NCBI GenBank assembly: GCA_964023275.1
Contig: OZ029921.1
Location: 8,361,306 to 8,425,305 of the forward strand
Direction: 5' to 3'
DNA length: 64,000 nt
Source of the DNA: Norana najaformis
Lineage: Eukaryota > Annelida > Clitellata > Crassiclitellata > Hormogastridae
Below are positions 38,501 to 45,306 of this stretch, piece after piece; positions within the stretch are counted from its first letter, which is position 1, and each line of letters begins with the position of its first letter. The notes beneath the pieces are model-generated. The model was given only the letters and a program-made list of their open reading frames with translations, ran no database searches and was not told the origin of the DNA. Position numbers and translations under genes: made by a program.

Positions 38501-41500
38501 TTATTTCAGCGTTTTTATTATTACCTCTTTAGTTGGTTGGAATTAAATTGGAATATTCTGTTTGTTTTCAGAACGTGGCCATGATCACTTGTCAGCTGTA
38601 CTACACCTTTTTCTCAGCTTATTCTGCACAGGTAGATTCTGATTAAATCAGATTACTAATTACTGCACATTTTTCACAGTGTATGTTCTGCTCAGGTAGA
38701 TTCTGATTAAATCAGATTACTAATTACTGCACATTTTTCACAGTGTATGTTCTGCTCAGGTAGATTCTAATTAAATCAAATTACTAATTACTGCACATTT
38801 TTCACAGTGTATGTTCTGCTCAGGTAGATTCTAATTAAATCAAATTACTAATTACTGCACATTTTTCACAGTGTATGTTCTGCTCAGGTAGATTCTAATT
38901 AAATAAAACATTCTTTTTTGTTGATTGAGTGAATTCATCATCAGTCTACGCAAAATAACACAGTAATATATTCTGACAAGTAATGTCTCCGTATATGAGG
39001 TACATTTACTACTAAGGCCAGAGAGCTTGTGATCGTCAGTATATCAGCTTTAAGTACATCCAGTTGTTTAGTATGTTTGTTAATAAGTATGATTGTCTGT
39101 CTACAATCTCTGCTGTTTAAATCTTTGTGGTCAATGTGTTTATAGACATACACTATCATCAAATGTGGAGTAGAGTAATAGATGCCTGGATTCTGATAAC
39201 TGTTGTCACATCACTTTTAAAGATTGCATCATAGTAGACCACATCAGCCGTTCTTTGTCATCAGACAACTTATGTCTAGATAATAGCAGACATTAGTTTC
39301 ACTCAAACAAAGATGCTTTCTGGCTGATCTTTTCAGCATTCATCTTGAAAGCCTAATGTTTGAGTTCCTAGTGGTCTATTGCTTTGCACCATTGCTTTGT
39401 GGCTTGCCGTTAGATCTTAAGCAGTAAATAAAATGCTATGTCAATCTCTGTTAGTTTATCTCCATTTTTATTATATTTGTCTGTGCTAACATGTATCACT
39501 GCAGCCATAACCTTTCACTAATCACTCTTATTCTTTTTGCAAACTTTTTGTCTGTGTACAGGACGATGTGTTGTTGCCTTTCATGGGTTTTCAAAGCAGT
39601 GCTTAATAATTCGTCTGATGTTTTGCTTTTCCAGATTTTGTACGATGCATTCTTTCTGACTCTCTACAACTCTGTCTTTACTTCACTACCGATATTAGCA
39701 TACGGATTGTTCGAACAGAATGTCCAATCACGTTTCCTCTTAGAAAATCCCTGGTGTTATCGGTAACTGTGATCATGATAAGGCTTTGTATTGGAACATC
39801 TAGACATTTGTATAGCATCTGTCTTAATTGTTGTGATAATTTTGGAATTTTTTATTGTAATGGTTATCTCAGTCATAATCATTTCATAATTTTCTATTGT
39901 AACTGTAAATTTATGTGATTGTACATGAGAAAACCATTGTAGAGCTGGAAAAGTATTTTTCTTAACATGTTTTATATGGAGATTTCATTGATGGCAGCCA
40001 CAAAGGCATATGAATATTTATTATTATCATAAACATTCATGACCCCTAGGCACAAATTAGGTCGAGTGATGGCTATGTTAACATTAACTCACAAAAGCTG
40101 CCAAGACACAAAATCGTGACTTTTGTACTGTATATGATGGAAAAGTGGTTTTCACCTACCTATTCAGTAACTTCGATCCAATCTTGTGCAGTATCGAACT
40201 CAGTTATGATTTTTTCCAACTTTGTGATGGTTTTCTCATGCGCCGTAACATATTTAGTCTTATTTTACCAGTCAAAAAATAGTCACTACAACTATCAAGA
40301 AGATACATTGATAACTGCAACATTTGTTAATGTCATGAACATTACTATTTTGATGGAGTTGATGCAACAAAAAGTGATTTAGTGGCTGTGATTAATGCTA
40401 ATTCTTCTGTGGTTGTTGTCAATAGTGCTATTGCTGTTGTTGCCATTATGACTTTTGCTACCAATGGAGTAACTGCTATATTTGCCTTTGAGATAGTATT
40501 CCAACCACATTTATGATAGCCATCAATGTTTAATTGTGCAGTCACTGTTTGTCTTGTAGAACACTTCGAAAGAACAAGCGATTATCCAACTGGAGCTTCA
40601 TCAAATGGACAACACTTGGTCAGTTAATCCATTTACAGCTTTTGCTTTTAACAATGTCAAAATTTTTGGCAACTGTATAGGTATCCCTAAGCAAGTCTAA
40701 ACGCATTCTTGTTTTATACCATTGATTGACACCCTATCGTCAGATTTAGGTGCTATATCGAGATATTAAAGCATTATGATAAACATTAAAAAAGCATAAA
40801 GTTTAAATTTTAGTATGTATTTCCTGTCATTTTGTTCTAAATTAACATTTTGTTATTCTTGTCTGCTCTGGGTCTTTTTATATAATTCCAGATGCATTTT
40901 AGATTGACTGAGATCAAAGCCTTTCTCTTAGTGACCAGTTATAAAATGTGTGAAAAAGGTACAAACTGTTTTGTTTTTATTTTATTTTTGCTGTTTGTTG
41001 GTTTGCTTTGTTTTAAGGTGCTATATGAATGCCTGACTGGTTACATTATGTTTTTTTGCAGGTTTGTGGCATTCTCTTGTCCTGTTCTTTGGAGCCTACT
41101 TCTCCCTATATCACGGGAATTCACCATTTAAAAATGGACATGTTAGTAGTGTTTTCAGTAACGTTATGTTAATAGCATTAATAATGGCAGGGTACGTTAG
41201 TAGCACTTAATAGCACTTAATTCAAGCTAAAACAATAAAAAATTATAACTCAGATGCTAACCTCGAGATCCAAGGTCTCAAATTAGGAGGCTGAGGCCAG
41301 AAGCTGTCAGGACAAGGTCATGAGTCAAGGATATGAGTCCAAGACTGAGGTTGCCAATGTTGGCTTTAAGGTTGAGGCCAGGCCTTGAGGCTTAACATCA
41401 CTGCATTTAATCAATAAGAAAAAGATTGTCCTTTTGTTTAGAATGATGCTGTTATGTTTGCCCCTGAATGACCCCTTATTCAACCCTTCAGCTAATTTTC

Positions 41501-44500
41501 CATAGATATGTTAGATAAAGGAACAACTGAATGAATTTTTTTATAATTTCTTTTGACAGAGTATCGGGAACTTTGATTTTGGTGCTGTGGTCATGACTGT
41601 CTGTGTTATCACAGTCAACTTGAAGGTGGGATGACAGTGAATTTCGTTACATAGTGTGATTCTGTGTGTTTGGATATTTATGTAGAGATAATGTTAATCT
41701 TGGAAACAGTGCCAGTAAACATGCTGTAAGAACTTATTCTGTATGCATTTATATTCATTTATGAATGATTTGGAGTAGATTGAGATTATTTCAAATTGAA
41801 ATTGAGGGCATTAACTTGACCTTGATTGTTTGCCTATTTTTGAAAACAATATTTATTTGCCCATAATTAGTAAATCTAAATATGAGGTGTGGTGGTAACA
41901 CTCTTGACTTTTCATTCAGTGTCATGGAGGTGTCAATGTCAGGTGATTTTGTCATGTTTGGTTGTTCTGTGATACATTAAATAACATTGTGATTTCCAGT
42001 CACATTTGAACTAAAGAACCTGTAAGGGGAGGCCATTTTTATTTAATTAACTTGTAACAATTGTTTTCAGCTGTAATCACTCAAACAACTGACACTTGAC
42101 TCCTGTTGTGCATCATATCAGGACAGTGTTACAATGTTACAGTGTTGGGCTATTCAGTGTTCTCAGTTTGTGGTCCTAAGATTTGGAATTCATTTCCAAC
42201 TTTTGTTTCTTCTGTCAGTTCCTTAATGTCAAAACGTAAGACTTGCCTATTTCAGTTAGCATACCCACCTTAGTGTACCTTCCATTTTCTCTGACCTAAT
42301 GGACCATGACTGGATTTCTTCAACAGATTTGAAGTTTTTACTACAGTTTCTCATGAAATGACAATCGATTGATGCCATGTGCGTTATGATAACAGCGCTG
42401 TTGAAGTCATAGATGAAAATGGATTAGTAATGCGTTGTAAACGGAAATGTTTGCAGCCCTTTTTGTTTTTATTAGTTTTTGTGGCACCACAGAACTGGAA
42501 AAATAAGGAGAAATACAAAGTAGTGTAACATAATGTTGCACATTAAATTAAACTAATTTAAATAATAACAAGTTTAGATAGTGAATTAATAAAATAAGTG
42601 GTAAAAATGAGATGTTGTGTTAAGATGAGAAGAATTTGGAGTGACTAGGAAAGATAAGATGACCAGAAGATGACAGTGAGCACATAAAACTGTAGTCTGT
42701 GTATGATTTTACTTTTTGTGGTCTTCTAGCTAATGATCGAGTCATATTTCTTCAATGCTCTCTACATTGCAAGTCTTCTGCTGGCCGTTGGTGCTTTCTT
42801 CACATTGTCCCTTTTCTACAGTTCGATCATCATGCAAGTCTCTTATTTCTTTTGCCCTTGTGATGTGATACAACTTCAAATTTATATAGCACATAAGCGA
42901 AGCTCTGGATGCGTCTGTCTGTCAGAAAGCTAGATGGGAAATGGTTTCACTTCATTTGATTTTTCAATATAGGTAATAAGTTTAATTCTTCTATATGTAG
43001 CAGCTGTGCAGGTGCATTGAGTAGTGCAATAATGTGCTCTTCTATGTAAGCATCATATAACTTGATGCCGTTTGTATTGTATTTATGATGCGTGTGCACG
43101 GGGACCTTAAATGGCATGGCGCCCATTCAAACGGGTGGTGAAGGATCTCACCCGATCATTTTATTGAAAACTGAGCAGGGTCGAGGCCATACAGTCACTA
43201 TAGGAAAATGTAGATATACTTTTATTACCTAGAAAAATGCTTAAAGTGTCTCCTTAAATCCTGTACAGCATAAACAATTCCTAGTAGGTTTCTCTCGTTT
43301 AATAGTTGATCAGAGGTTTAAATCAAAATTTTGTTAACACGAATTGTTCAGAATAGTACCCTGCATTTCATGTAAACAGTTTGTAATGTAGTTGATTTGT
43401 GTGTTGAACAACTAGGCGGTTGCCAGGGGCGATGACGCTACATGGTACACTCGTCACGATGCTGTCAAGCCCATTTGTCTGGCTTCTGATTATCCTCCAG
43501 GTCGTGGCTGCTCTTCTGCCCGACTTCATCTCCAGGGCTTTCACAGACATCTTTAGCCGACTGCACAGGCTCCAGGCGAGGAAGAAAAAGAAGAGGAAAA
43601 TGGTCTCATACATTCTTGCTTTACAAACTTCATTTGATTTTGTAAACATTATTTTTTGGCACTCAAAATCCAGTCGATTATGCAGGATGATATCATCACT
43701 AAGGCAGTGATTTTGCCAGGCGCCAGCACCTTAGAGAGGTTCCTGAAAGGTGTTATGCAAATATTCAGATGCAAACAAAAATGTATTGAGACAAATGGGA
43801 ATAGTAAATTGGAGCATATTCATATGCCTATGGGGGCTGCCATCAATGAAATCTCCATATAAAACATGTTAAGAAAAATACTTATGTGATTTGGTCATTT
43901 GCAAAATAATTGATGTAGAAGTCTTCAAATTAGGGCACTAAGGAACATGTTTAATTAGTTCTTGTTGCAGGGCATCATAATCAAACTGAAATGTAAATAC
44001 TTAGACAGCAAAACTCTAGGGAAGGTCTTGAAGTTTGATAATTAACACAACAAGGATAAACAGATGCAAAGATCTCAGTTTGATCCTTTTTGTGCCTGTT
44101 GGACTTCTGAGCCAATAATCTCTTACGGATTTACTTTATTGAGGGTTTTTGTGCATGGTCATAGTTATTCAGTGCTGTTTACAAGGCTCTCGTCATTTTT
44201 CTATTTCGATAATTGCGAATGTAATAATAAGCTGCCAGTCCTAGTGACCTACATTGGTTAAAAGCGTACGTCAAGGTGCCGCTGTGCACGAGGATGCCGG
44301 TTCGTATAGCGATCCTGGCTTTATTTCAGATATTTAGATCTCGGGTTAGCACGGTCCACACACGGGGACCTTAAATGGCGTGGCACCCATTCACGCAGGC
44401 GGGTGGTGAAAGATCTCGCCCAATAAATTCATTGAAAAATTAGCAGAGTTGAAACCATAAGATGTTTTCATTTTACATTTATGCTGATTAGTTAGCAAGT

Positions 44501-45306
44501 TTGTGTAGGAAATTTCTATGGCGCAGCATTAGTCATCGTGTTGTTGACTTGCTTGTGACTGGCAATCAGGTTTCCCATGCCAAGGCAGAATTTTTCTGAC
44601 AGTCATTGAGTTATTGATTCGTTTGAGCATGTGCTTGATCACTTGCTTGTAGTTACTGGGTGCACCATGCATCAAACACTTTGACGTGATGTACGCTGGT
44701 GCATTTTTTATCACATGGATGCTTTCACGGGAAGGGACATGCTGTTGTTATGATGAGTTGTAAGCTAAGAACTGGTCTGCTGTCATAGCAGAAAAAACCA
44801 TAAAAAGCGATTGGAGGTGCACTGCTGAGGGAGCATGTAAATGATTTCATAGTACTAGTCTGTCACGTCTTCAGCCGATGGTTTGAATTAAAATTCTTGA
44901 AAGAATTGTGCATTTAGCAACTGTATGTTGACGGCTCAAATGCTGTCGTCGTGGAACTGTTCGTTTATTTGATTATACAAACGAAAAACAAAGATTGTGT
45001 TTCTATTCTCGAGTTAATACTTCATAAAAATTTGTCAAGTCAGCAGATGATAATCCCGATCAACTGACACCTTTGAAAGGTCATCAACAATATTGTTGCT
45101 TTTAGTGTTGTGTTTGAATTCGTAGTCTATTTACAAATTTGGTGAATACTAATGTTATTGTGGTTTGTATCTATTTCTCTTAGCACCTGCCACGTGTTTA
45201 CGATCCAAGACAAGCATGTGTTTCTTTCACACGAAGTTCAGGAAGGCTAACGATCTCACAGACGAACATCATCGGAGAAGGATCCTCTTCATCTTTGACC
45301 CTCTGA
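14553..45306 (+). CDS. ATP11: P4-ATPase phospholipid flippase, ATP11A/B/C class, 29 exons, 1140 aa
   Basis: ATP11-class P4-ATPases move aminophospholipids, chiefly phosphatidylserine, to the cytosolic leaflet of plasma and endosomal membranes, working with a CDC50 subunit. I joined 29 exons; every phase agrees and the coding total is 3423 nt, giving 1140 residues against about 1130-1190 in vertebrate ATP11 proteins. Visible motifs: NRIISSK (50s) before M1; DGET 185-188 (actuator); PIS 367-369 in M4, the flippase signature; DKTGT with phosphorylated D420; KGA 579-581 (nucleotide binding); TGDK 690-693; GDGAND 807-812 (hinge). Ten membrane segments are seen: M1-M2 in exons 3-4, M3-M4 in 9-10, M5-M10 in 21-28. 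A Lys/Arg-rich stretch and a Ser-rich tail follow M10. The wording ([25 protein letters not shown]) fits ATP11 better than ATP8 or ATP10. Introns hold many retroposons. Two introns look GC-AG. First and last exons are inferred from phase and splice signals; the rest is secure. Confidence 0.94.
14955..15240 (+). mobile_element. LINE D 3' end in flippase intron 1
   Basis: Pyrimidine-rich stretch, then GTTTGGATCTTGACCTAGAA, GTGAATAAGCTGGTCCCCAC and CTGTAGAAATCTCGGAATTA with an ACGATTACGATT tail. One of at least six copies in the window. Confidence 0.7.
15447..15566 (+). CDS. ATP11: ATP11 exon 2
   Basis: Residues 16-55. Ends [11 protein letters not shown], the conserved segment just before M1 in ATP11 proteins. 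Acceptor TTTTCAG, donor AAG|GTGAGA. Confidence 0.92.
15661..16735 (-). mobile_element. LINE A copy, 5'-truncated, antisense in flippase intron 2
   Basis: On the minus strand it runs from the reverse transcriptase fingers region (LPQGSVL-like context, QYADNTQ in place of the canonical YADDTQ) through [15 protein letters not shown] and [15 protein letters not shown] to the 3' end with a GATTACAATTACAATTACA tail. It is closely similar to the copy at 57-59 kb, roughly nine bases in ten by eye. Frameshifts and the Asp-to-Asn change mark it as dead. Confidence 0.9.
16780..17150 (-). mobile_element. Decayed CR1-like LINE fragment
   Basis: Minus-strand reading gives pieces such as [18 protein letters not shown] and [10 protein letters not shown], matching the NYRPISNLSFLSK region of non-LTR reverse transcriptases, interrupted by stops. 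Confidence 0.6.
17471..17560 (+). CDS. ATP11: ATP11 exon 3 (M1)
   Basis: Residues 56-85: [15 protein letters not shown] then [14 protein letters not shown], entering M1. Its donor CAG|GTGAGT is the first of three tandem copies. Confidence 0.97.
17553..17641 (+). repeat. Three tandem copies (27 bp) of the exon 3 donor site
   Basis: TTGTCCAG|GTGAGTGACCAG recurs with exact 27-bp period, putting identical donors at 17561, 17588 and 17615. Reading past the first donor gives VSDQ and a TGA, so the later donors would add a stop. Confidence 0.95.
18133..18182. repeat. (CAT/CGT)n microsatellite
   Basis: CATCATCATCGTCGTCATCA-type trinucleotide run in flippase intron 3. A similar run lies at 19585-19640. 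Confidence 0.85.
18530..18775 (+). mobile_element. LINE 3' end with (AAAT)n tail
   Basis: Decayed C-terminal coding remnants (a frame reading like [12 protein letters not shown] typical of CR1/L2 tails near 18550) followed by an untranslated 3' part and AAATAAATAAATAAATAAAT. The family is not one of the others in this window. Confidence 0.5.
18939..19019 (+). CDS. ATP11: ATP11 exon 4 (M1-M2)
   Basis: Residues 86-112: [19 protein letters not shown] with the second membrane segment and AIKQ. Confidence 0.96.
19655..19850 (-). mobile_element. RTE-like LINE C-terminal fragment
   Basis: Minus-strand frame [20 protein letters not shown] then [13 protein letters not shown]. GRPxxRWxDxxxxDL with a closing DRxxWR is the usual C-terminus of RTE-type and related retrotransposon ORFs. 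Confidence 0.7.
19890..19960 (-). mobile_element. Solo LINE A-type 3' end
   Basis: Minus strand reads AAGGTGCTTTATAAATGTCC, the GGCGCTTTATAAATGTC terminus of LINE A, without coding sequence. Confidence 0.5.
21891..21998 (+). CDS. ATP11: ATP11 exon 5 (start of actuator domain)
   Basis: Residues 113-148: [15 protein letters not shown] then [11 protein letters not shown], the first strand of the actuator domain. Confidence 0.97.
22079..22112. repeat. Perfect 34-bp palindrome
   Basis: CATTCACCAACTGACAT followed by its exact reverse complement with no spacer, centred between 22095 and 22096 in flippase intron 5. Confidence 0.97.
22180..22400. repeat. Degenerate (CAAC/CAGT)n simple repeat
   Basis: Runs of CAGTCAGTCAGG, CCAGCCAGCCAGTCAG and CAACCAACCAAGCAG, in flippase intron 5. 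A GGATGGAT-rich stretch follows at 22840-22950. Confidence 0.75.
23263..23391 (+). CDS. ATP11: ATP11 exon 6 (DGET)
   Basis: Residues 149-191: [20 protein letters not shown] and [13 protein letters not shown] is the loop that drives dephosphorylation in P4-ATPases. Confidence 0.98.
23655..25424 (+). mobile_element. LINE C, decayed CR1/jockey-type retrotransposon in flippase intron 6
   Basis: A sense-strand relic of a reverse transcriptase ORF in several frames: [73 protein letters not shown] (catalytic YADD changed to NADD), [20 protein letters not shown]. It ends with a TTTATAAATGTTCG box and an AAT-repeat tail. Internal stops and frameshifts show it is dead. It lies in the same sense as the host gene. 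Confidence 0.88.
25356..25424. repeat. (AAT)n-(ATT)n self-complementary microsatellite
   Basis: AAT repeats switch to ATT repeats and back, so the two arms can pair. It forms the tail of LINE C. Confidence 0.9.
25889..26114 (+). CDS. ATP11: ATP11 exon 7
   Basis: Residues 192-266 plus one base. Includes [16 protein letters not shown] and [18 protein letters not shown], diagnostic of the P4 actuator domain. Phase 1 at the 3' end. Confidence 0.95.
26280..26690. repeat. AT-rich degenerate repeat
   Basis: Several diverged copies of ATTCAGTAGTTATTTATTA, some with TTAGTCTTCTTTTATTA, at irregular spacing in flippase intron 7. Confidence 0.6.
26806..26985 (+). mobile_element. SINE-2, second copy
   Basis: tRNA-like head with B-box GGTTCAAGCC, then GACCTTGAGCAAGTCCTTCA, GTTAGATAGTGGTGC and an AAT-rich tail; matches 11731-11932. 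Confidence 0.8.
27127..27208 (+). CDS. ATP11: ATP11 exon 8
   Basis: Residues 267-293 plus two bases: [17 protein letters not shown], the conserved YTGxETK segment. Donor AAG|GTATGT, phase 2. Confidence 0.96.
28329..28488 (+). CDS. ATP11: ATP11 exon 9 (M3)
   Basis: Residues 294-347: [18 protein letters not shown], the third membrane segment, then the extracytosolic loop. Donor AAG|GTACAC is weak but phase-correct. Confidence 0.92.
29190..29335 (-). mobile_element. LINE B-related 3' end
   Basis: Minus-strand sequence related to the block with GATTGATGCCTTGTGCA at 29525; more decayed. Confidence 0.45.
29525..29625 (+). mobile_element. LINE B-related 3' end with (GATTA)n tail
   Basis: ACTTGAAGCAACCATCGATT, GATGCCTTGTGCAGTATG, CTACAGAAGTCATTAGATTA, then GATTAGATT. 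The same box lies inverted at 29940-30070. Confidence 0.6.
29735..29800 (+). repeat. Duplicated acceptor of flippase exon 10
   Basis: TTAGGCCAACTCAGTTGTGT at about 29742 and TTAGGCCAGCTCGGTTGTGC at about 29795 are diverged copies 53 bp apart. The upstream copy, read as exon, gives ANSVV then a TAG stop. Confidence 0.85.
29799..29880 (+). CDS. ATP11: ATP11 exon 10 (M4)
   Basis: Residues 348-374 plus one base. Ends [13 protein letters not shown]: the proline of M4 with the PIS motif of flippases. The acceptor lies in the second copy of a tandem duplication. Confidence 0.93.
29940..30070 (-). mobile_element. LINE B-related 3' end, inverted
   Basis: Minus strand carries ACTTGAAGCAGCCACTGATT, GATACCTTGTGCATTATG and GCGCTACAGAAGTCAGTAGA, matching 29525-29625 in opposite orientation about 0.4 kb away. 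Confidence 0.6.
30073..30170 (-). mobile_element. LINE D 3' end
   Basis: Minus strand: GTGAATAAGCTGGTCCCCGT, GCTGTAGAAATCTCGGAATT, ACGAATACGATTAC. Confidence 0.65.
30487..30712 (-). mobile_element. LINE D 3' end
   Basis: Minus strand: CACCACCCACCGTAGC, CTCGACCTGGGACTGAACC, GCGCCTGTGAATAAGCTGGC, CACTGTAGAAATCTCGAG. Adjacent to another copy in the same orientation. Confidence 0.65.
30836..30951 (+). CDS. ATP11: ATP11 exon 11
   Basis: Residues 375-413: [17 protein letters not shown] and SDLNEELGQ, linking M4 to the phosphorylation domain. Confidence 0.96.
31313..31459 (+). CDS. ATP11: ATP11 exon 12 (phosphorylation site)
   Basis: Residues 414-462: [20 protein letters not shown]. The Asp of DKTGT (codon 31331-31333) is the phosphorylated residue of P-type ATPases. 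Donor CCA|GTTAGT. Confidence 0.98.
31535..31805 (+). mobile_element. LINE D 3' end
   Basis: TTGCAGCTCCAATTCTAAAC, CCTTGGATCTTGACCTTGAA, TTTGACTAAGCGCTGC and CTGTAGAAATCC with an ACAATTATAATTGCAAT tail, in flippase intron 12. Confidence 0.65.
31860..32265 (+). mobile_element. Decayed CR1/L2-like LINE fragment
   Basis: Frame at 32027-32224 includes [20 protein letters not shown] then [11 protein letters not shown], matching the LGVxxDSxLxFxxHIxxVxK stretch after the catalytic core of CR1/L2 elements. Ends in GAGGCACTTTATAAAGTTAC. Confidence 0.65.
32580..32764 (+). CDS. ATP11: ATP11 exon 13 (N domain)
   Basis: Residues 463-523 plus two bases: [12 protein letters not shown], a Ser/Thr-rich loop, then [17 protein letters not shown], the conserved P4 nucleotide-domain motif. 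Confidence 0.97.
33116..33258 (+). CDS. ATP11: ATP11 exon 14 (N domain)
   Basis: Residues 524-571 plus one base: [15 protein letters not shown] and [16 protein letters not shown], nucleotide-binding core. Confidence 0.97.
34143..34246 (+). CDS. ATP11: ATP11 exon 15 (KGA)
   Basis: Residues 572-606: [17 protein letters not shown]. The KGA lysine contacts ATP in the family. Confidence 0.96.
34550..34576. repeat. (AT)n microsatellite
   Basis: About 24 bp of alternating AT in flippase intron 15. Confidence 0.9.
34635..34795 (+). mobile_element. LINE B 3' end
   Basis: CTTTTTCAAATTGCTTATCC, GGACTGACCCTCTGGATATG, GGTTGATGCATGTGCTTTAG and GAAGTTACTAATTACAATTA, matching 52.4-52.5 kb. Confidence 0.75.
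34934..35109 (+). repeat. 88-bp tandem duplication before flippase exon 16
   Basis: Two copies, 34934-35021 and 35022-35109, differing at only a few positions. Each starts ACTGAAGCAAA and ends ACTYTTGGCTT. The second copy runs into the polypyrimidine tract of exon 16. Confidence 0.95.
35123..35236 (+). CDS. ATP11: ATP11 exon 16
   Basis: Residues 607-644: [18 protein letters not shown] and EMREEK. An 88-bp tandem duplication sits directly upstream of the acceptor. Confidence 0.97.
35486..35608 (+). CDS. ATP11: ATP11 exon 17 (GC donor)
   Basis: Residues 645-685: [20 protein letters not shown] then RAAGIK. The coding end is fixed by homology ([11 protein letters not shown]) and the intron begins AAG|GCATGG, a GC donor. 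Confidence 0.93.
36350..36498 (+). CDS. ATP11: ATP11 exon 18 (TGDK)
   Basis: Residues 686-734 plus two bases: [20 protein letters not shown], conserved phosphorylation-domain motif. Donor CT|GTAAGA. Confidence 0.96.
37050..37212 (+). CDS. ATP11: ATP11 exon 19
   Basis: Residues 735-789: [15 protein letters not shown] and [15 protein letters not shown]. Confidence 0.97.
37564..37666 (+). CDS. ATP11: ATP11 exon 20 (GDGAND hinge)
   Basis: Residues 790-823 plus one base: [19 protein letters not shown], the Mg-binding hinge motif of P-type ATPases. Confidence 0.98.
37775..37982 (+). mobile_element. LINE A 3' end in flippase intron 20
   Basis: CTTGCTGGAATCGTCTCCCT, CGAGAACTGCGACTTGAGCT, then AGAGGCGCTTTATAAATCTC and AAATTACAATTACAAT. 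Equivalent to 58.99-59.19 kb. Confidence 0.8.
38050..38142 (+). repeat. (GGT)n G-rich tract upstream of exon 21
   Basis: Runs of GGTGGTGGTGG with GGGGGCGGTGG on the transcribed sense strand, ending about 55 nt before the acceptor of exon 21. Several G-runs could form a G-quadruplex in the pre-mRNA. Confidence 0.85.
38198..38343 (+). CDS. ATP11: ATP11 exon 21 (M5)
   Basis: Residues 824-872: [37 protein letters not shown]. The end begins M5. Confidence 0.98.
38572..38631 (+). CDS. ATP11: ATP11 exon 22 (M5 end)
   Basis: Residues 873-892: [21 protein letters not shown] 60-nt exon whose donor region is repeated four times downstream. Confidence 0.94.
38632..38902 (+). repeat. 64-bp tandem array starting at the exon 22 donor
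   Basis: About 4.2 copies with exact 64-bp period (GTAGATT at 38632, 38696, 38760, 38824, 38888). Each unit has a donor, an intron-like 48 bp, the acceptor-like ACATTTTTCACAG, and 16 nt TGTATGTTCTGCTCAG before the next donor. Confidence 0.95.
39635..39762 (+). CDS. ATP11: ATP11 exon 23 (M6)
   Basis: Residues 893-934 plus two bases: [20 protein letters not shown] then [10 protein letters not shown]. Confidence 0.97.
39951..40017. repeat. Left arm of a 67-bp dispersed inverted repeat
   Basis: AAGTATTTTTCTTAACATGT ... GGCATATGAATAT is the near-perfect reverse complement of 43816-43883, differing by a short change in the middle. Confidence 0.92.
40560..40618 (+). CDS. ATP11: ATP11 exon 24
   Basis: Residues 935-954 plus one base: [19 protein letters not shown], leading into M7. 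Acceptor CTTGTAG, donor TTG|GTCAGT. Confidence 0.9.
41062..41141 (+). CDS. ATP11: ATP11 exon 25 (M7)
   Basis: Residues 955-981: [20 protein letters not shown]. Donor CAT|GTTAGT. Confidence 0.93.
41260..41405. repeat. Short degenerate AAGGT/TGAG repeat
   Basis: Irregular recurrences of CAAGGTC, TGAGTC and GAGGCCA in flippase intron 25; low complexity, no family assigned. Confidence 0.35.
41560..41625 (+). CDS. ATP11: ATP11 exon 26 (M8)
   Basis: Residues 982-1003: [19 protein letters not shown], membrane segment 8. Confidence 0.95.
42150..42425 (+). mobile_element. LINE B-related 3' end
   Basis: CTAAGATTTGGAATTCATTT, AAGACTTGCCTATTTCAGTT, ATCGATTGATGCCATGTGCG and GTTGAAGTCAT follow the order of the LINE B terminus. 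Confidence 0.6.
42730..42833 (+). CDS. ATP11: ATP11 exon 27 (M9, GC donor)
   Basis: Residues 1004-1037 plus two bases: [20 protein letters not shown] and M9. The phase-correct end is AT|GCAAGT, the classic GC-donor consensus; no nearby GT donor keeps the frame. Confidence 0.9.
43097..43207 (+). mobile_element. SINE-1, 3' half
   Basis: GGGGACCTTAAATGGCATGG, GCCCATTCAAACGGGTGGTG, GAGCAGGGTCGAGGCCATAC. Lies in flippase intron 27. Confidence 0.75.
43416..43602 (+). CDS. ATP11: ATP11 exon 28 (M10)
   Basis: Residues 1038-1100: [20 protein letters not shown] is M10, followed by a basic stretch [12 protein letters not shown]. Donor ATG|GTCTCA is weak. Confidence 0.85.
43816..43883. repeat. Right arm of a 67-bp dispersed inverted repeat
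   Basis: Pairs with 39951-40017, 3.8 kb upstream. Flippase exons 24 to 28 lie between the arms. Confidence 0.92.
44241..44460 (+). mobile_element. SINE-1, complete copy
   Basis: tRNA-like head (CCTACATTGGTTAAAAGC, GAGGATGCCGGTTCGTATAG) followed by GGGGACCTTAAATGGCGTGG, GGGTGGTGAAAGATCTCGCC and a GTTGAAACCATA end. In flippase intron 28. Confidence 0.75.
45184..45306 (+). CDS. ATP11: ATP11 exon 29 (C-terminal tail, stop)
   Basis: Residues 1101-1140: [20 protein letters not shown], then a tail ending [10 protein letters not shown] and TGA. Phase 0 joins the preceding exon, and a Ser/Thr-rich end is typical of ATP11 proteins. Confidence 0.75.
   Translation, partial: HLPRVYDPRQACVSFTRSSGRLTISQTNIIGEGSSSSLTL

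Noticed and set aside
43420..43710. Separate small membrane protein
   Set aside because: It is flippase exon 28 (M10) read from an internal codon and on into the intron.
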